Source of the DNA: Candidatus Omnitrophota bacterium
GTDB taxonomy: Bacteria > Omnitrophota > Gorgyraeia > JAHIPI01
Direction: 5' to 3'
DNA length: 36,950 nt
Assembly (NCBI GenBank): GCA_016783745.1
Contig: JADHVZ010000020.1
Span: 1-36,950, forward strand
Shown: positions 17,087 through 25,600 of the stretch, piece by piece
How the letters are laid out: each line of letters begins with the position of its first letter
How positions within the stretch are numbered: the stretch's first letter is position 1
The notes under the pieces: model-generated
Told to the model about the DNA's origin: nothing
Databases searched by the model: none
What the model saw: only the letters and a program-made list of their open reading frames with translations
Made by a program: the position numbers and the translations under genes

Positions 17087-18176
17087 TATGCTTAGAGGTG
17101 GCGGCGATGACGAAATGAAGAAAAAAAGAGATGAAGCCTTTGGAAAGGAAGCCCCAAAGAATAAAAAACCCCAGGACCCGCGTTCGGTCAATTTCCCAAA
17201 AGAGATCATCAGAAAGAGTGAAAAGTCTATTAAGAAGCCGGAAGACCATTCCCTGATGTCAAAGAAGCTCATATCCGCCGTCAAAAAAAACGGAGTTGAC
17301 AATCAGGAAGTGGCAAGGGGTATATATAAGAGCGCAATAGATACTATAAAAGCCTTACTTTCCAAGATCAGAAACAGGGAAAACATCAATCCCCTCATGA
17401 TCGATATCTATGCCTTGCTGGACAAGATTTTTAATCAGCTGCTTTTAGGCGACAACATATTGAATGATATATATGAAGAGAAGGAGGATGAGTATTTTTT
17501 GCCATATCATATAGTGAACATGTTAATACTATCTTTCTTCTTAGGTATAAATATGGGTTTTAATAAATCTAAGCTGAAGAACCTCAGTGTAGCCAGCATC
17601 TTTTGCGACGCGGGCATGGATGGCATGCAGGAGATGATAGCGCAGCCGAGGAAGCTGACTGATGAAGAATTTGAGATGATAAAGACCCATGTCCATAAAA
17701 GCCTTGAGATCGTCGAAAAGATAGATTCAGTCGGTGATATCGTAAAGGAAATCATCGGAATGCATCACGAGAGAGCCAACGGAAGCGGATATCCGAAAGG
17801 ACTTAAATCGGATGAGATAAACGCGTACGCGAAGATCATAGGGCTGGTAGACACTTACGAGGCTATGACTCATAACAGGGCATACCGCGGAGGTATGAGC
17901 GCTCATAAGACACTGAAAGTCTTGATCAATACATTGAAGGATAATTTTGATTACGATGCCATCAAATTACTTATAGATAAGATGTCCATCTTTCCTATAG
18001 GAAGCATTGTAAGGTTAGACAATGAAGAGATCGCGAGGGTGATCAGCGTTATTCCGGGGTCGCCTCTGCGGCCTGTAATAATGATTTTGAAAGACGCATT
18101 CGGGCAGTCTTCCAGGAACAGGACCGTGATAGACTTGTCCAAAGTGAATTCTCCGTCGATTTTGAGTCCTATATAG
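17070..18176 (+). CDS. Degenerate HD-GYP domain protein (His of HD replaced by Cys)
   Basis: 368 residues from the ATG at 17070 (GGGGAG six bases upstream; an earlier start at 17052 lacks one). The first 70 residues are charged and probably disordered. From about 150 a HD-GYP domain is recognisable: HIVNMLILSFFLGINMGF, then FCDAGM where ALLHDIGK/M is expected (Cys179-Asp180), KLTDEEFEMIKTHVHKS, HHERANGSGYPKG (232-244) and DTYEAMTHNRAYR. The GYP block is intact but the first metal His is missing. It may bind c-di-GMP without cleaving it, or have altered metal use. A C-terminal PilZ-like or SH3-like strand set follows (PIGSIVRLDNEEIARVIS). Transcriptionally linked to Wzc and ATPase, so it may read c-di-GMP for export control. 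Confidence 0.85.
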   Translation: MPRMFDMLRGGGDDEMKKKRDEAFGKEAPKNKKPQDPRSVNFPKEIIRKSEKSIKKPEDHSLMSKKLISAVKKNGVDNQEVARGIYKSAIDTIKALLSKIRNRENINPLMIDIYALLDKIFNQLLLGDNILNDIYEEKEDEYFLPYHIVNMLILSFFLGINMGFNKSKLKNLSVASIFCDAGMDGMQEMIAQPRKLTDEEFEMIKTHVHKSLEIVEKIDSVGDIVKEIIGMHHERANGSGYPKGLKSDEINAYAKIIGLVDTYEAMTHNRAYRGGMSAHKTLKVLINTLKDNFDYDAIKLLIDKMSIFPIGSIVRLDNEEIARVISVIPGSPLRPVIMILKDAFGQSSRNRTVIDLSKVNSPSILSPI

Positions 18177-18214
18177 TTTAGTAATAGAAATAAACGGAGG
18201 AATAACGAAATCGT

Positions 18215-19444
18215 ATGAATCTTGGTGAAGGGTTAAAAAAGATAGGCGTCAGCGCCTATATAGAGCTTATTAAAAAGCAGAAAAGACTGCTGATCAGTGA
18301 TACAACATTGAGAGACGGCGAGCAGGCGCCGGGCGCAAGCCTGGATGTTGATCAGAAACTGACGATTGCCAGACAGCTTGGATCACTAGGAGTAAATTCC
18401 ATAGAAGCCGGTTTTCCGGCGTCAAGTAAAGAAGATTTGGAAGCTGTAAAATTAATTGCGAAGGAAGTCAAAGGCCCGGTCATATCTGCGCTCTCCCGTT
18501 GCAGCAAAGGCGACATAACAACCGCCGCTGAAGCCTTGAAAGGCGCCAGGCATTGGAGTATCTCGTTATTTTTAGGCACATCCCCCATACTGCGAAAATA
18601 CAGTCTGAATAAATCCAAAGAAGAAGTCCTGGCGATAATGCGGGACGCAATAGGATACGCCAGAGGATTCACTGACAATATAGCCTTCGGGGCGGAAGAT
18701 GCCACACGCACCGAACCTGATTTTTTATATAAAGTATATAATGAAGCTATAGATGCCGGCGCGCGGGCTATAGGCTTTCCTGACACAGTCGGGTGGCTTA
18801 TCCCTGGCCAGGCAAAGGAGATGATAGAAGGGATAAAGAAAAATGTTCCCGGCCTTAACAGAGCTCTTTTAGCCATCCATTTTCATAATGACCTTGGCCT
18901 GGCAGTGGCAAATAGCCTGGCCGCGGTAGAATGCGGAGTGAATGTCGTCCAGTGTACGATAAACGGTCTGGGTGAACGGGCCGGCAATGCCTCTCTGGAA
19001 GAGCTTGTGATGGCCATCCGGACAAGAAAAGACCATTATAAGGTAAATCTAAATATCAATACAAAGGAACTTTTTAAGACCAGCTGCCTGGTATCGGAAT
19101 TGACGGGCATTGCCGTGTCTTCAAATAAGCCGATCGTAGGGCGGAATGTTTTCGCGACAGAAGCCGGCATCCATCAAGCGGCCCTCTTGAAGAAGGAATC
19201 CACATACGTAATAATCAAACCCGAGGAAGTAGGGCAGGATCGAACTACTATATTTCTGGGAAGGCATTCAGGCAAGCACGCGATATCCCATAAGCTGAAA
19301 AATTTTGGCTATAAAATGGGCAGTAAAGACAGTGAAAACCAGCTGGAAACTGTCTACAGGAAATTTAAAGAATTGGCTGTTACAAAAAAAGAAGTCACAG
19401 AAGATGAGCTTGCGAAAATCGCCCGGGAAGTCTTAAACAGATAG
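18215..19444 (+). CDS. leuA: 2-isopropylmalate synthase, short form without the regulatory domain
   Basis: 409 residues. DRE-TIM metallolyase barrel: [14 protein letters not shown] (metal Asp and DRE Arg), [42 protein letters not shown] (metal His pair) and [14 protein letters not shown]. The lid region [15 protein letters not shown], then [10 protein letters not shown], is of isopropylmalate synthase rather than citramalate type. It condenses acetyl-CoA with 2-oxoisovalerate as the first step of leucine synthesis. The protein stops about where the leucine-binding C-terminal domain would begin, so it is probably not feedback-inhibited through that domain. GGAGG lies 14 bases before the ATG, which is long, so initiation may be weak. 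Homocitrate synthase is a possible alternative. No other leu genes are in the window. Confidence 0.8.
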   Translation: MNLGEGLKKIGVSAYIELIKKQKRLLISDTTLRDGEQAPGASLDVDQKLTIARQLGSLGVNSIEAGFPASSKEDLEAVKLIAKEVKGPVISALSRCSKGDITTAAEALKGARHWSISLFLGTSPILRKYSLNKSKEEVLAIMRDAIGYARGFTDNIAFGAEDATRTEPDFLYKVYNEAIDAGARAIGFPDTVGWLIPGQAKEMIEGIKKNVPGLNRALLAIHFHNDLGLAVANSLAAVECGVNVVQCTINGLGERAGNASLEELVMAIRTRKDHYKVNLNINTKELFKTSCLVSELTGIAVSSNKPIVGRNVFATEAGIHQAALLKKESTYVIIKPEEVGQDRTTIFLGRHSGKHAISHKLKNFGYKMGSKDSENQLETVYRKFKELAVTKKEVTEDELAKIAREVLNR

Positions 19445-19448
19445 CCAT

Positions 19449-19542
19449 AAAAGGGGACAGACACTTTTTTTGTAGCGTTGTCAGGGACAGACACTTTTTT
19501 GAAGCTCTGTACGTAGCCTCAAAAAAGTGTCTGTCCCCTTTT
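19449..19542. repeat. Palindromic element with GGGGACAGACACTTTTTT units between convergent genes
   Basis: Two direct copies of the unit (19449-19470 and 19482-19500) are followed by an inverted copy (19520-19540). Unit 1 and the inverted copy match over about 22 bases. The element fills the gap between the leuA stop (six bases away) and the stop of the minus-strand gene, and the inverted T/A runs could act as a terminator on both strands. The same word is, from memory, common in palindromes associated with REP-type (Y1) transposases, but no transposase gene is visible here. Confidence 0.75.
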
Positions 19543-19930
19543 ACTTGTATAAGAACTCTATCGGATACTCCTGGACTTTTTGGCCGTCGCAGACAGTCGT
19601 TATCCACACGGCCTGAGGTTTAGATACTACTATACGAGGAAGTATGAGCGTCTGCTGGAATACCCGCTTTTCCCCGTTCCTTTGAGGTAATTCGTAGGAA
19701 TCCACTTTTAATCCACTTTCTTTTTGTCCATCCGCGATCGCGACGTCAATAGAATGCTTTTTGTCATCCAGATACCAGAACTGAAAGAACATGTAATTGC
19801 TCAAGGCGAAAGCCGTATAGGGGTATGAGGATTTCGGAAGAACGATGGTATGAAGAAAGCTGGCCATCGGCCGGAAGCCTGACTTGGATATAATGCTTTT
19901 TTTGATGACGAAAGAATTAATAAGTCCCAT
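19541..19930 (-). CDS. Hypothetical protein, 129 aa
   Basis: Not a family I recognise with confidence. The start (MGLINSFVIKKSIIS) is followed by a mostly beta-strand-like soluble protein with alternating hydrophobic residues, including KPQAVWITTVCDGQKVQEYP near the C-terminus, which resembles an immunoglobulin-like or sensory beta domain. No signal peptide and no membrane helix. No SD precedes the ATG; instead a TATAAT box sits seven bases upstream, so the message may be leaderless. It stands alone on the minus strand between leuA and tRNA-Glu, and its stop codon abuts the palindromic element. Function unknown. Coding confidence rests on length, a good promoter and normal residue use. Confidence 0.6.
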   Translation of the reverse strand: MGLINSFVIKKSIISKSGFRPMASFLHTIVLPKSSYPYTAFALSNYMFFQFWYLDDKKHSIDVAIADGQKESGLKVDSYELPQRNGEKRVFQQTLILPRIVVSKPQAVWITTVCDGQKVQEYPIEFLYK

Positions 19931-19937
19931 GCGTGAA

Positions 19938-19966
19938 ATTATACCATATAATTTACGAAATGCAAA
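19938..19966 (-). promoter_or_regulatory. Predicted promoter, likely for a leaderless transcript
   Basis: On the minus strand: TTTGCA (19961-19966), 17 bp, TATAAT (19938-19943). Transcription would start at or within a base or two of the ATG at 19930. Confidence 0.5.
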
Positions 19967-20000
19967 TAATATCGCATATAATACCGCATATAATATCTCC

Positions 20001-20029
20001 TTGACATAACTGACTATTTATAGAATAAT
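20001..20029 (+). promoter_or_regulatory. Predicted promoter upstream of tRNA-Glu
   Basis: TTGACA (20001-20006), 17 bp, AATAAT (20024-20029). The 5' leader to the tRNA would be about 137 bases; I see no known RNA in 20036-20172. Confidence 0.45.
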
Positions 20030-20172
20030 GTTTCCGCTTGCTCAATTCACAGCCCCGCATTTAAGAGTCAGCAAAACAAGTAAAGGGAAAAGGGGTAATA
20101 TGCTCCCCTGCGGAACGCTGCCCGTAAGAATCAGCTTATGTTGAAAATATTAGGTTGGATCGAGGGCCTTAA

Positions 20173-20250
20173 GGCGCTATCGTCTAGTCCGGTCTAGGAC
20201 ATTGCCCTCTCAAGGCAAAGACACGGGTTCAAATCCCGTTAGCGCTACCA
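20173..20250 (+). tRNA. tRNA-Glu, anticodon CTC
   Basis: Acceptor arm GGCGCTA (20173-20179) pairs with TAGCGCT (20240-20246) with one G-U. The anticodon stem is TTGCC/GGCAA around loop CTCTCAA, giving anticodon CTC. T arm is ACGGG-TTCAAAT-CCCGT, and CCA is encoded at 20248-20250. The diguanylate cyclase start lies 20 bases downstream, so the tRNA and that operon may share a transcript. Confidence 0.95.
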
Positions 20251-20269
20251 TTTTTATTCAGGTGCTATT

Positions 20270-20950
20270 ATGCCAAGGACAGTTCGCATTTTATTTGTTA
20301 TAGGATTCATTATTGCCATACTGGCGGTCGTACCCTGGATCTCCGATTACGCGGAGACAGGGCATTGGCCGGAGAGGCCGATGGAGTTTTTCAATGAGAT
20401 AACAGCCTCCGGCATAACCGTACTTTTAGGCGCGCTCATAATATTTTTAATATACGAACATCATAAGGATGTGGAAAGCCTTCTGGCTACCGACCACCTT
20501 ACCGGTGTTTACAATATGAGGTTTTTTTCAGACAAAATACGCTGGGTATTTGTGGCAAGCAGGCGGACTGGAATAGGCTCCACCTTATTGTTTATAGACA
20601 TAGACGGTTTAAAAAAATATAATGATACCTACGGTCACATGGAAGGTAACAGGGTCCTCGAGATGGCAGGTGATATATTATTGCGCAGCACAAGAAGGTT
20701 TGTCGATTGGCCGTTCAGGATCGGCGGGGACGAATTCGCGGTCCTGATGGAATTTTCCGGCAGAAAGTCTGCCGAAGCCCTTGCCCATAGGCTGAAAAGC
20801 AGGTTTAAAAAGGAGGGCGGCGGCGAAGTCACCCTTACAGTGGGGATATCAGAGATAAAAAACTCCATGAAGGATGAGAAAGATTGGATAGAGGCAGCGG
20901 ACGCTGAGATGTACCGTATGAAGGGCGTTGAAAAAGGAGTCAATGCATGA
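20270..20950 (+). CDS. Membrane-anchored GGDEF diguanylate cyclase, short
   Basis: 226 residues. Two membrane helices (RILFVIGFIIAILAVVPWI, about 5-23; GITVLLGALIIFLIYEHH, about 48-65) with a short periplasmic loop, then a GGDEF domain (about 75-222). The active site is RIGGDEFAVL and the inhibitory RFVD motif lies five residues ahead, so c-di-GMP synthesis with product feedback is expected. LFIDIDGLKKYNDTYGH gives the metal Asp and nucleotide-binding residues. Only a minimal sensor is present. It starts 20 bases after tRNA-Glu and its stop overlaps the TPR gene start (ATGA). The PilZ gene two genes down makes a plausible local producer-receptor pair. Confidence 0.92.
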   Translation: MPRTVRILFVIGFIIAILAVVPWISDYAETGHWPERPMEFFNEITASGITVLLGALIIFLIYEHHKDVESLLATDHLTGVYNMRFFSDKIRWVFVASRRTGIGSTLLFIDIDGLKKYNDTYGHMEGNRVLEMAGDILLRSTRRFVDWPFRIGGDEFAVLMEFSGRKSAEALAHRLKSRFKKEGGGEVTLTVGISEIKNSMKDEKDWIEAADAEMYRMKGVEKGVNA

Positions 20951-21759
20951 AGATGAGATATATTTTGTCAGATATGAAGTCACCGTTAATTATGACATGT
21001 TTTCTGATCATGAGCGCTTTTTTGGTCCCTCAGGCTTTTTGCGCGGATGATGCTGAGATCACCGCAGAGCCCTATCTATACGAAGGTGACATGCGTATGT
21101 TCGGCGGTGAGATGGAAGACGCCCAAAAGATGTACGAGTTTGTGTTAAAAGAAGATCCGGACAGCTACGAAGCGTTATGGAGATTATCACGGTTCTATAT
21201 CTCGCGCGGGATGGCGGCGGGAAAGACTAAAGACAAAAAGAAAGAATGGAGAAAGGCCAAGAAATACGGTGAACAGGCTGTAGCTATGGACCCGGAAGGC
21301 CCGGAAGGCCATCTTTATCTGGCAATATCAATGGGGAAGCTCGCGCTGTATTCCGCAGCGTCGGAGAAAGTAAAATTCGCCAGCGATATTAAAGCTGAAG
21401 CGGAGAAGACTATAGAGCTTGATCCGGACGAGCAGAAGGCTTATCTGACGCTCGGCGCATGGCACAGGAATGTGGCGACCGCATCGTCTATAGAAAAGCA
21501 GCTGGCTAAGATGTTTTTTGATGAGATACCGGAAGGCAGCCTTGAGGAATCATTGAAGCTGCTTTTGAGATCCCTGGACCTTGGCGGTAAAGATGTGCGT
21601 AATTATTATGAATTGGCTCTGACATATGAAGCGCTGGGCAATTATGAATCCGCGAAGGAAGGATTTGAGAATGCCTTAAATGCAAAACCGGTTTATCCGG
21701 AAGACGGTGAGTTGAAAGAGGGAATAAAGAAAGCGCTCAAAAAATCACGGTATAATTGA
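20947..21759 (+). CDS. Exported TPR protein of RMDN-like type
   Basis: 270 residues, AAGGAG seven bases upstream of an ATG that overlaps the previous stop. Signal peptide MKSPLIMTCFLIMSAFLVPQAFCAD; cleavage before ADDAE is likely. The rest is TPR-like helices: AQKMYEFVLKEDPDSYEALW, then KKYGEQAVAMDPEGPEGHLY, KAEAEKTIELDPDEQKAYL, and a C-terminal unit YYELALTYEALGNYESAKEG. The block GAWHRNVATASSIEKQLAKM followed by GSLEESLKLLLRSLDLG closely resembles the regulator-of-microtubule-dynamics (RMDN) TPR family, which also occurs in bacteria, where its role is not known. Being periplasmic and sandwiched between a diguanylate cyclase and a PilZ gene, it may scaffold envelope proteins. Confidence 0.8.
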   Translation: MKMRYILSDMKSPLIMTCFLIMSAFLVPQAFCADDAEITAEPYLYEGDMRMFGGEMEDAQKMYEFVLKEDPDSYEALWRLSRFYISRGMAAGKTKDKKKEWRKAKKYGEQAVAMDPEGPEGHLYLAISMGKLALYSAASEKVKFASDIKAEAEKTIELDPDEQKAYLTLGAWHRNVATASSIEKQLAKMFFDEIPEGSLEESLKLLLRSLDLGGKDVRNYYELALTYEALGNYESAKEGFENALNAKPVYPEDGELKEGIKKALKKSRYN

Positions 21760-21779
21760 TCGTATCTTAAGGAGAATAC

Positions 21780-22169
21780 ATGGAATATAAGAGGGATGAA
21801 AGAAGGCGCTTTGTAAGGTTTGATCTTAATGCCAACGTGAAATTCAGATTTTTCGATAATATAGATGAAGGCATCAAAGGAAAAGCCAAGGATCTTTCAG
21901 CCGAAGGGGTGTGCATAGTCACAGAAACAGAATTGCCGATCGATAAAGATATAGAAATTGATATTTCTTTCCCGGGCAGGAAGAGGCCGGTTAGAGTGCG
22001 GGGGAAGACAGCCTGGGTATATGAGATCAAGCGCCCGGATAAAAAAAAGACCGGCCATTTTGAGGCGGGGATCAAGCTATACACCGTAGATAAAGGCGAT
22101 GAAAACACGCTTTTGAAATATTATTGCGAGCGGATGGTAGGCACTCTCAGCCAGTACATGCATCTTTGA
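21780..22169 (+). CDS. PilZ-domain c-di-GMP receptor
   Basis: 129 residues with AAGGAG nine bases upstream of the ATG. The single PilZ domain has both c-di-GMP motifs: RRRFVR at the N-terminus and DLSAEGV (D/NxSxxG) about 30 residues later. Beta strands follow (IEIDISFPGRKRPVRVRGKT, FEAGIKLYTV). No partner domain, so it acts by binding another protein. It is the third gene of the tRNA/GGDEF/TPR/PilZ row. The likely local ligand source is the diguanylate cyclase encoded at 20270. Confidence 0.93.
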   Translation: MEYKRDERRRFVRFDLNANVKFRFFDNIDEGIKGKAKDLSAEGVCIVTETELPIDKDIEIDISFPGRKRPVRVRGKTAWVYEIKRPDKKKTGHFEAGIKLYTVDKGDENTLLKYYCERMVGTLSQYMHL

Positions 22170-22177
22170 AAATATTC

Positions 22178-22206
22178 TTGTGCGCGCGTCAAAACTGTGC
22201 TATAAT
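22178..22206 (+). promoter_or_regulatory. Predicted extended -10 promoter
   Basis: TTGTGC (22178-22183), 17 bp, TATAAT (22201-22206) with TGC just before it (extended -10). It serves the small membrane protein gene at 22244. Confidence 0.55.
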
Positions 22207-22243
22207 TTTTTATAAACAAACGGAGGAATAGGAGGTACGATAG

Positions 22244-22462
22244 ATGGGAAACATCGCGAGTATTATAGGCGGCGGAATAGCGATGGTCCTTGGAATTCTT
22301 GGCCTTACGTTATGGTGGGATCCTTTCCTTGCCATTCTAAAAGGCAGCGTCCCTGTCCTTCTGCTTTTAGGAGGATTGATCTCATTGATAGCGGGTATGA
22401 GTGAGATCAAAGAAGCCTCAAAAAAAATAAAAAAGAAAAAAAGTAAAGTGTTAGGAAGGTAG
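22244..22462 (+). CDS. Small membrane protein, two helices, basic tail (72 aa)
   Basis: ATG preceded by AGGAGG (about nine bases away). Two hydrophobic Gly-rich helices (IIGGGIAMVLGILGLTLWW and VPVLLLLGGLISLIAGM), then a Lys-rich tail (KKIKKKKSKVLGR) that should sit on the cytoplasmic side. It has its own promoter. No family with known function recognised. The 225-base gap after it (22463-22687) holds only the ribonucleotide reductase control region. Confidence 0.75.
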   Translation: MGNIASIIGGGIAMVLGILGLTLWWDPFLAILKGSVPVLLLLGGLISLIAGMSEIKEASKKIKKKKSKVLGR

Positions 22463-22583
22463 ACTTAACGAAGCCGGTAAGTAAGGTTAATAGCGCGATT
22501 TATAAAAATGCACTCATAGCTAATATTCGCTTTTAAGCTCGCCTACCAATACCCCAACAGATAGTTGTGTCCTTCAGCTAACA

Positions 22584-22599
22584 ACGCAATATGTAGTGG
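22584..22599 (+). promoter_or_regulatory. Candidate NrdR box upstream of the ribonucleotide reductase
   Basis: ACGCAATATGTAGTGG resembles the palindromic NrdR consensus ACACWATATWTAGTGT-like site at most positions and sits six bases before the -35 box. A poorer half-match lies about 29 bases upstream. NrdR is the usual ATP/dATP-sensing repressor of reductase genes. Confidence 0.45.
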
Positions 22600-22605
22600 T
22601 TCAGC

Positions 22606-22634
22606 TTGACTTTCCTCACTTTTTGTGGTATATT
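22606..22634 (+). promoter_or_regulatory. Predicted promoter of nrdJ
   Basis: TTGACT (22606-22611), 17 bp, TATATT (22629-22634). SD AGGAGGG lies close before the ATG at 22688. Confidence 0.6.
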
Positions 22635-22687
22635 TTTTTGTACTTAGTCTTTATTTTTTAATCTATAAATCTTCTAGGAGGGCGGTT

Positions 22688-25600
22688 ATGTCGGAATCGG
22701 ATGTAAAACTGAATATTTCTGAGAATGCCAAAAGAGTTCTCGAGAGAAGGTATTTAAAAAAGGACCTGCAGGGAAAAATAACAGAGACACCGAAAGAGAT
22801 GCTTGAAAGGGTAGCAGGCAATATAGCGCAGGCCGATGCCGCTTATGATAAAAGAGCGGACTTAAAGAAAATAAAAGAGGAATTTTATTCCGTCATATCA
22901 AGGTTTGATTTTTTACCTAACAGCCCTACCTTGATGAATGCCGGCAAGGACCTTCAGCAGTTGAGCGCCTGCTTTGTTTTACCTATTAGAGATTCCATGG
23001 AAGGCATCTTCGACAGCCTTAAATCAGCGGCACTAATTCATAAATGCCTCACTCCTGAAACTTTGCTATCTACGGAAAAAGGATTAAAACGATTAAAGAA
23101 AATAAGGATAGGGGATAAAATTCTAACAGATGAAGGGTATTTTAAGGTAAAAGACCTTTACGAGAACAAGGGGCAGATTGTATATGAAATTTCGACAAAC
23201 AGAGGTTTTATTATTAAAGGAACCTCGGAACATAAGCTTTTAGCCGTAAGCGAGAACGGTGATTTTATATGGCGAGAAATAGGAGAGCTTAACGAAGGTG
23301 ATTGGGTAGTCATGCAACCCCCCGGGCGATTATTGGGGGGGGACGACAGCCTGCCTGCTTTTAAGCCCAGCATGAGACGTCAAGTAAATTCAGGCTGTTT
23401 TAAAGCCCAAAAGGTCAAATTCTTAAGAAGATTGACTCCTGAATTGGCCGAGATGATCGGGGTTTACATAGGCGACGGTTCAAATCATAGAGACGGAATA
23501 AGATTTTCGGTTGGCAAAGATGATGATGAGATGGTCCAAATTATTAATAGATTATCAAAGACCGTCTTTAATAAAAAAGCGAGCGTATCTTCTACAGCAA
23601 ACAGAGGATATGAGGTTGCAATCTTAAGCATCTTAGTTAAAAAATGGTTTGAGTTTTTAGGTATTACCAAGCCTTCCTCAAGAAAAGCCCACATTCCAGA
23701 GATTATTTTTGGAGCAACCGAAGAAATAATATGCGCGTTTTTAAGGGGATTGTTTTCCGCGGATGGTTGCATACGAAAAAGCGGTCATATAACATTGACG
23801 ACTAGCTCCAGAGTCCTTTCGGAAGAATTGCAGTTTCTTATGTTCTATATCGGCGTACCTACACATAGAAGGCATTATAAATCTACGGACAGTTATCAGA
23901 TTTCTATTTGTACGAAAGAGGGATTTATTAATTTCAAACAAAAAATCGGCTTTCTACTTTCCAGAAAAAATGAAAGATTGGCAGGCATAAGTCCGGAGGA
24001 TATCTTTAAAAGGGGAGAGGTCATCCCGAACCAAAGAATTTTAATTAAAGACTGGTATGCAAAACTCGGTGACCGCGAAAAAAGGTATGAGGCGCGGCTA
24101 TCTTTTGATGATATTTTAAATAGATTTTCTGAGCCAAGAGAAATAAGCAGGCAGAGAATCACGTCTGTCTTGGAAAAAAACAAGATATGCCCGCAATTTT
24201 TGGAGACTCTCTTGAATAAAAACTATTTCTTTGTTGGAGTTTCCAAAGTTAACCCATTAGGGGTAATGGATACCTATGATATAACTGTTTCTGGCAGACA
24301 CACATATCTGGCTAATGGATTTATTACTCATAATTCAGGCGGAGGGACGGGATTTTCATTTTCGAGCTTGAGGCCGAAAAACAGCGTAGTAAAGACGACG
24401 GGAGGAGTCGCGAGCGGTCCGGTATCTTTTATGAAAGTATTTGATGCGGCGACTCAGGCTGTGAAGCAGGGGGGTACTCGTCGCGGAGCTAACATGGGTA
24501 TATTAAGGGTAGACCACCCCGACATAATGGAATTCATCACTTGCAAGGAGAACAGTAAAGACATAACAAATTTTAACATCTCCGTGATGATCACCGATGA
24601 GTTCATGAAGAAGGTAGGGGAGGGAGGTACATATTCTCTTATCGATCCTCACAGCAGAAAAAAGGTGGGTGAGCTCAATGCGAAAGAGATCTTTGAAGTC
24701 ATAGTCAAGATGGCATGGAAAAACGGAGAACCGGGAATTATATTTTACGATAGGCTGAATAAGGACAATCCCACTCCTAAGATAGGGTCTATAGAATCCA
24801 CCAATCCTTGCGTCATCGGGGATACCTTTGTGTCGACGGAAAAAGGACTGATGAGGATAAAAGGCCTGGCCGAACAATATAGCAACGGCGGCATAGATAT
24901 CTTTACGGATGATAGAGCCTTAGACATCCTTTACGGCGGCGGAGAATCCGGCAATTTAGCGGTAGAGACAAAATCAGGCCTTTCTTTGAATACGATTTCG
25001 CGGGCTTTTAAAACCGGAATAAAACCGGTGTTGAGGATTACAACGGAATCCGGTTATGAATTGGCCGCCACTCATGACCATAAGGTTATGACGCCTGATG
25101 GCTGGGTTAAGGCTGAAGATCTAAAAGAGGGTGAGGATCGGGTACTTATTCAGTCAAATCCGGGCCAGTTCAATTCTGATGATGAACTTCCTTTTGAGGT
25201 TCAAAATGAATATATAGGAGAGAACGGAAGAGCATACAAGCTTAATCTTCCTAATAAATGGTCAAAAGAATTAGGCCGGATTTTAGGTTGGCTTGTCGGC
25301 GATGGATGGTTGAGGGATGAAGACAAGAATCGTCGGGTAGGTTTTACGTTTAGCCGGAATGATAAGGAGATACTTGATTACCTTAAGCCTATTATCAACA
25401 GTTTCTATGGTTATGATATTAAGGAAGTGCTCCGGGAAAACGGCGTTTACCACCTTTCGTATCATAGCAAATATTTTGTGGAATTCTTTAAGAATTTAGG
25501 TATTAAAGCGTGGAGCTCAGAACATAAAGAAGCGCCCGAGTCGATTTACACTGCACCGAAGGAAGCCGTAATCGGATTTTTACAAGGCCTCTTTACTGCT

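Noticed and set aside
20036-20172. Possible small structured RNA before tRNA-Glu
   Set aside because: It has some hairpin potential (GGGG...CCCC), but no match to SRP, 6S or RNase P RNA cores that I could make out.
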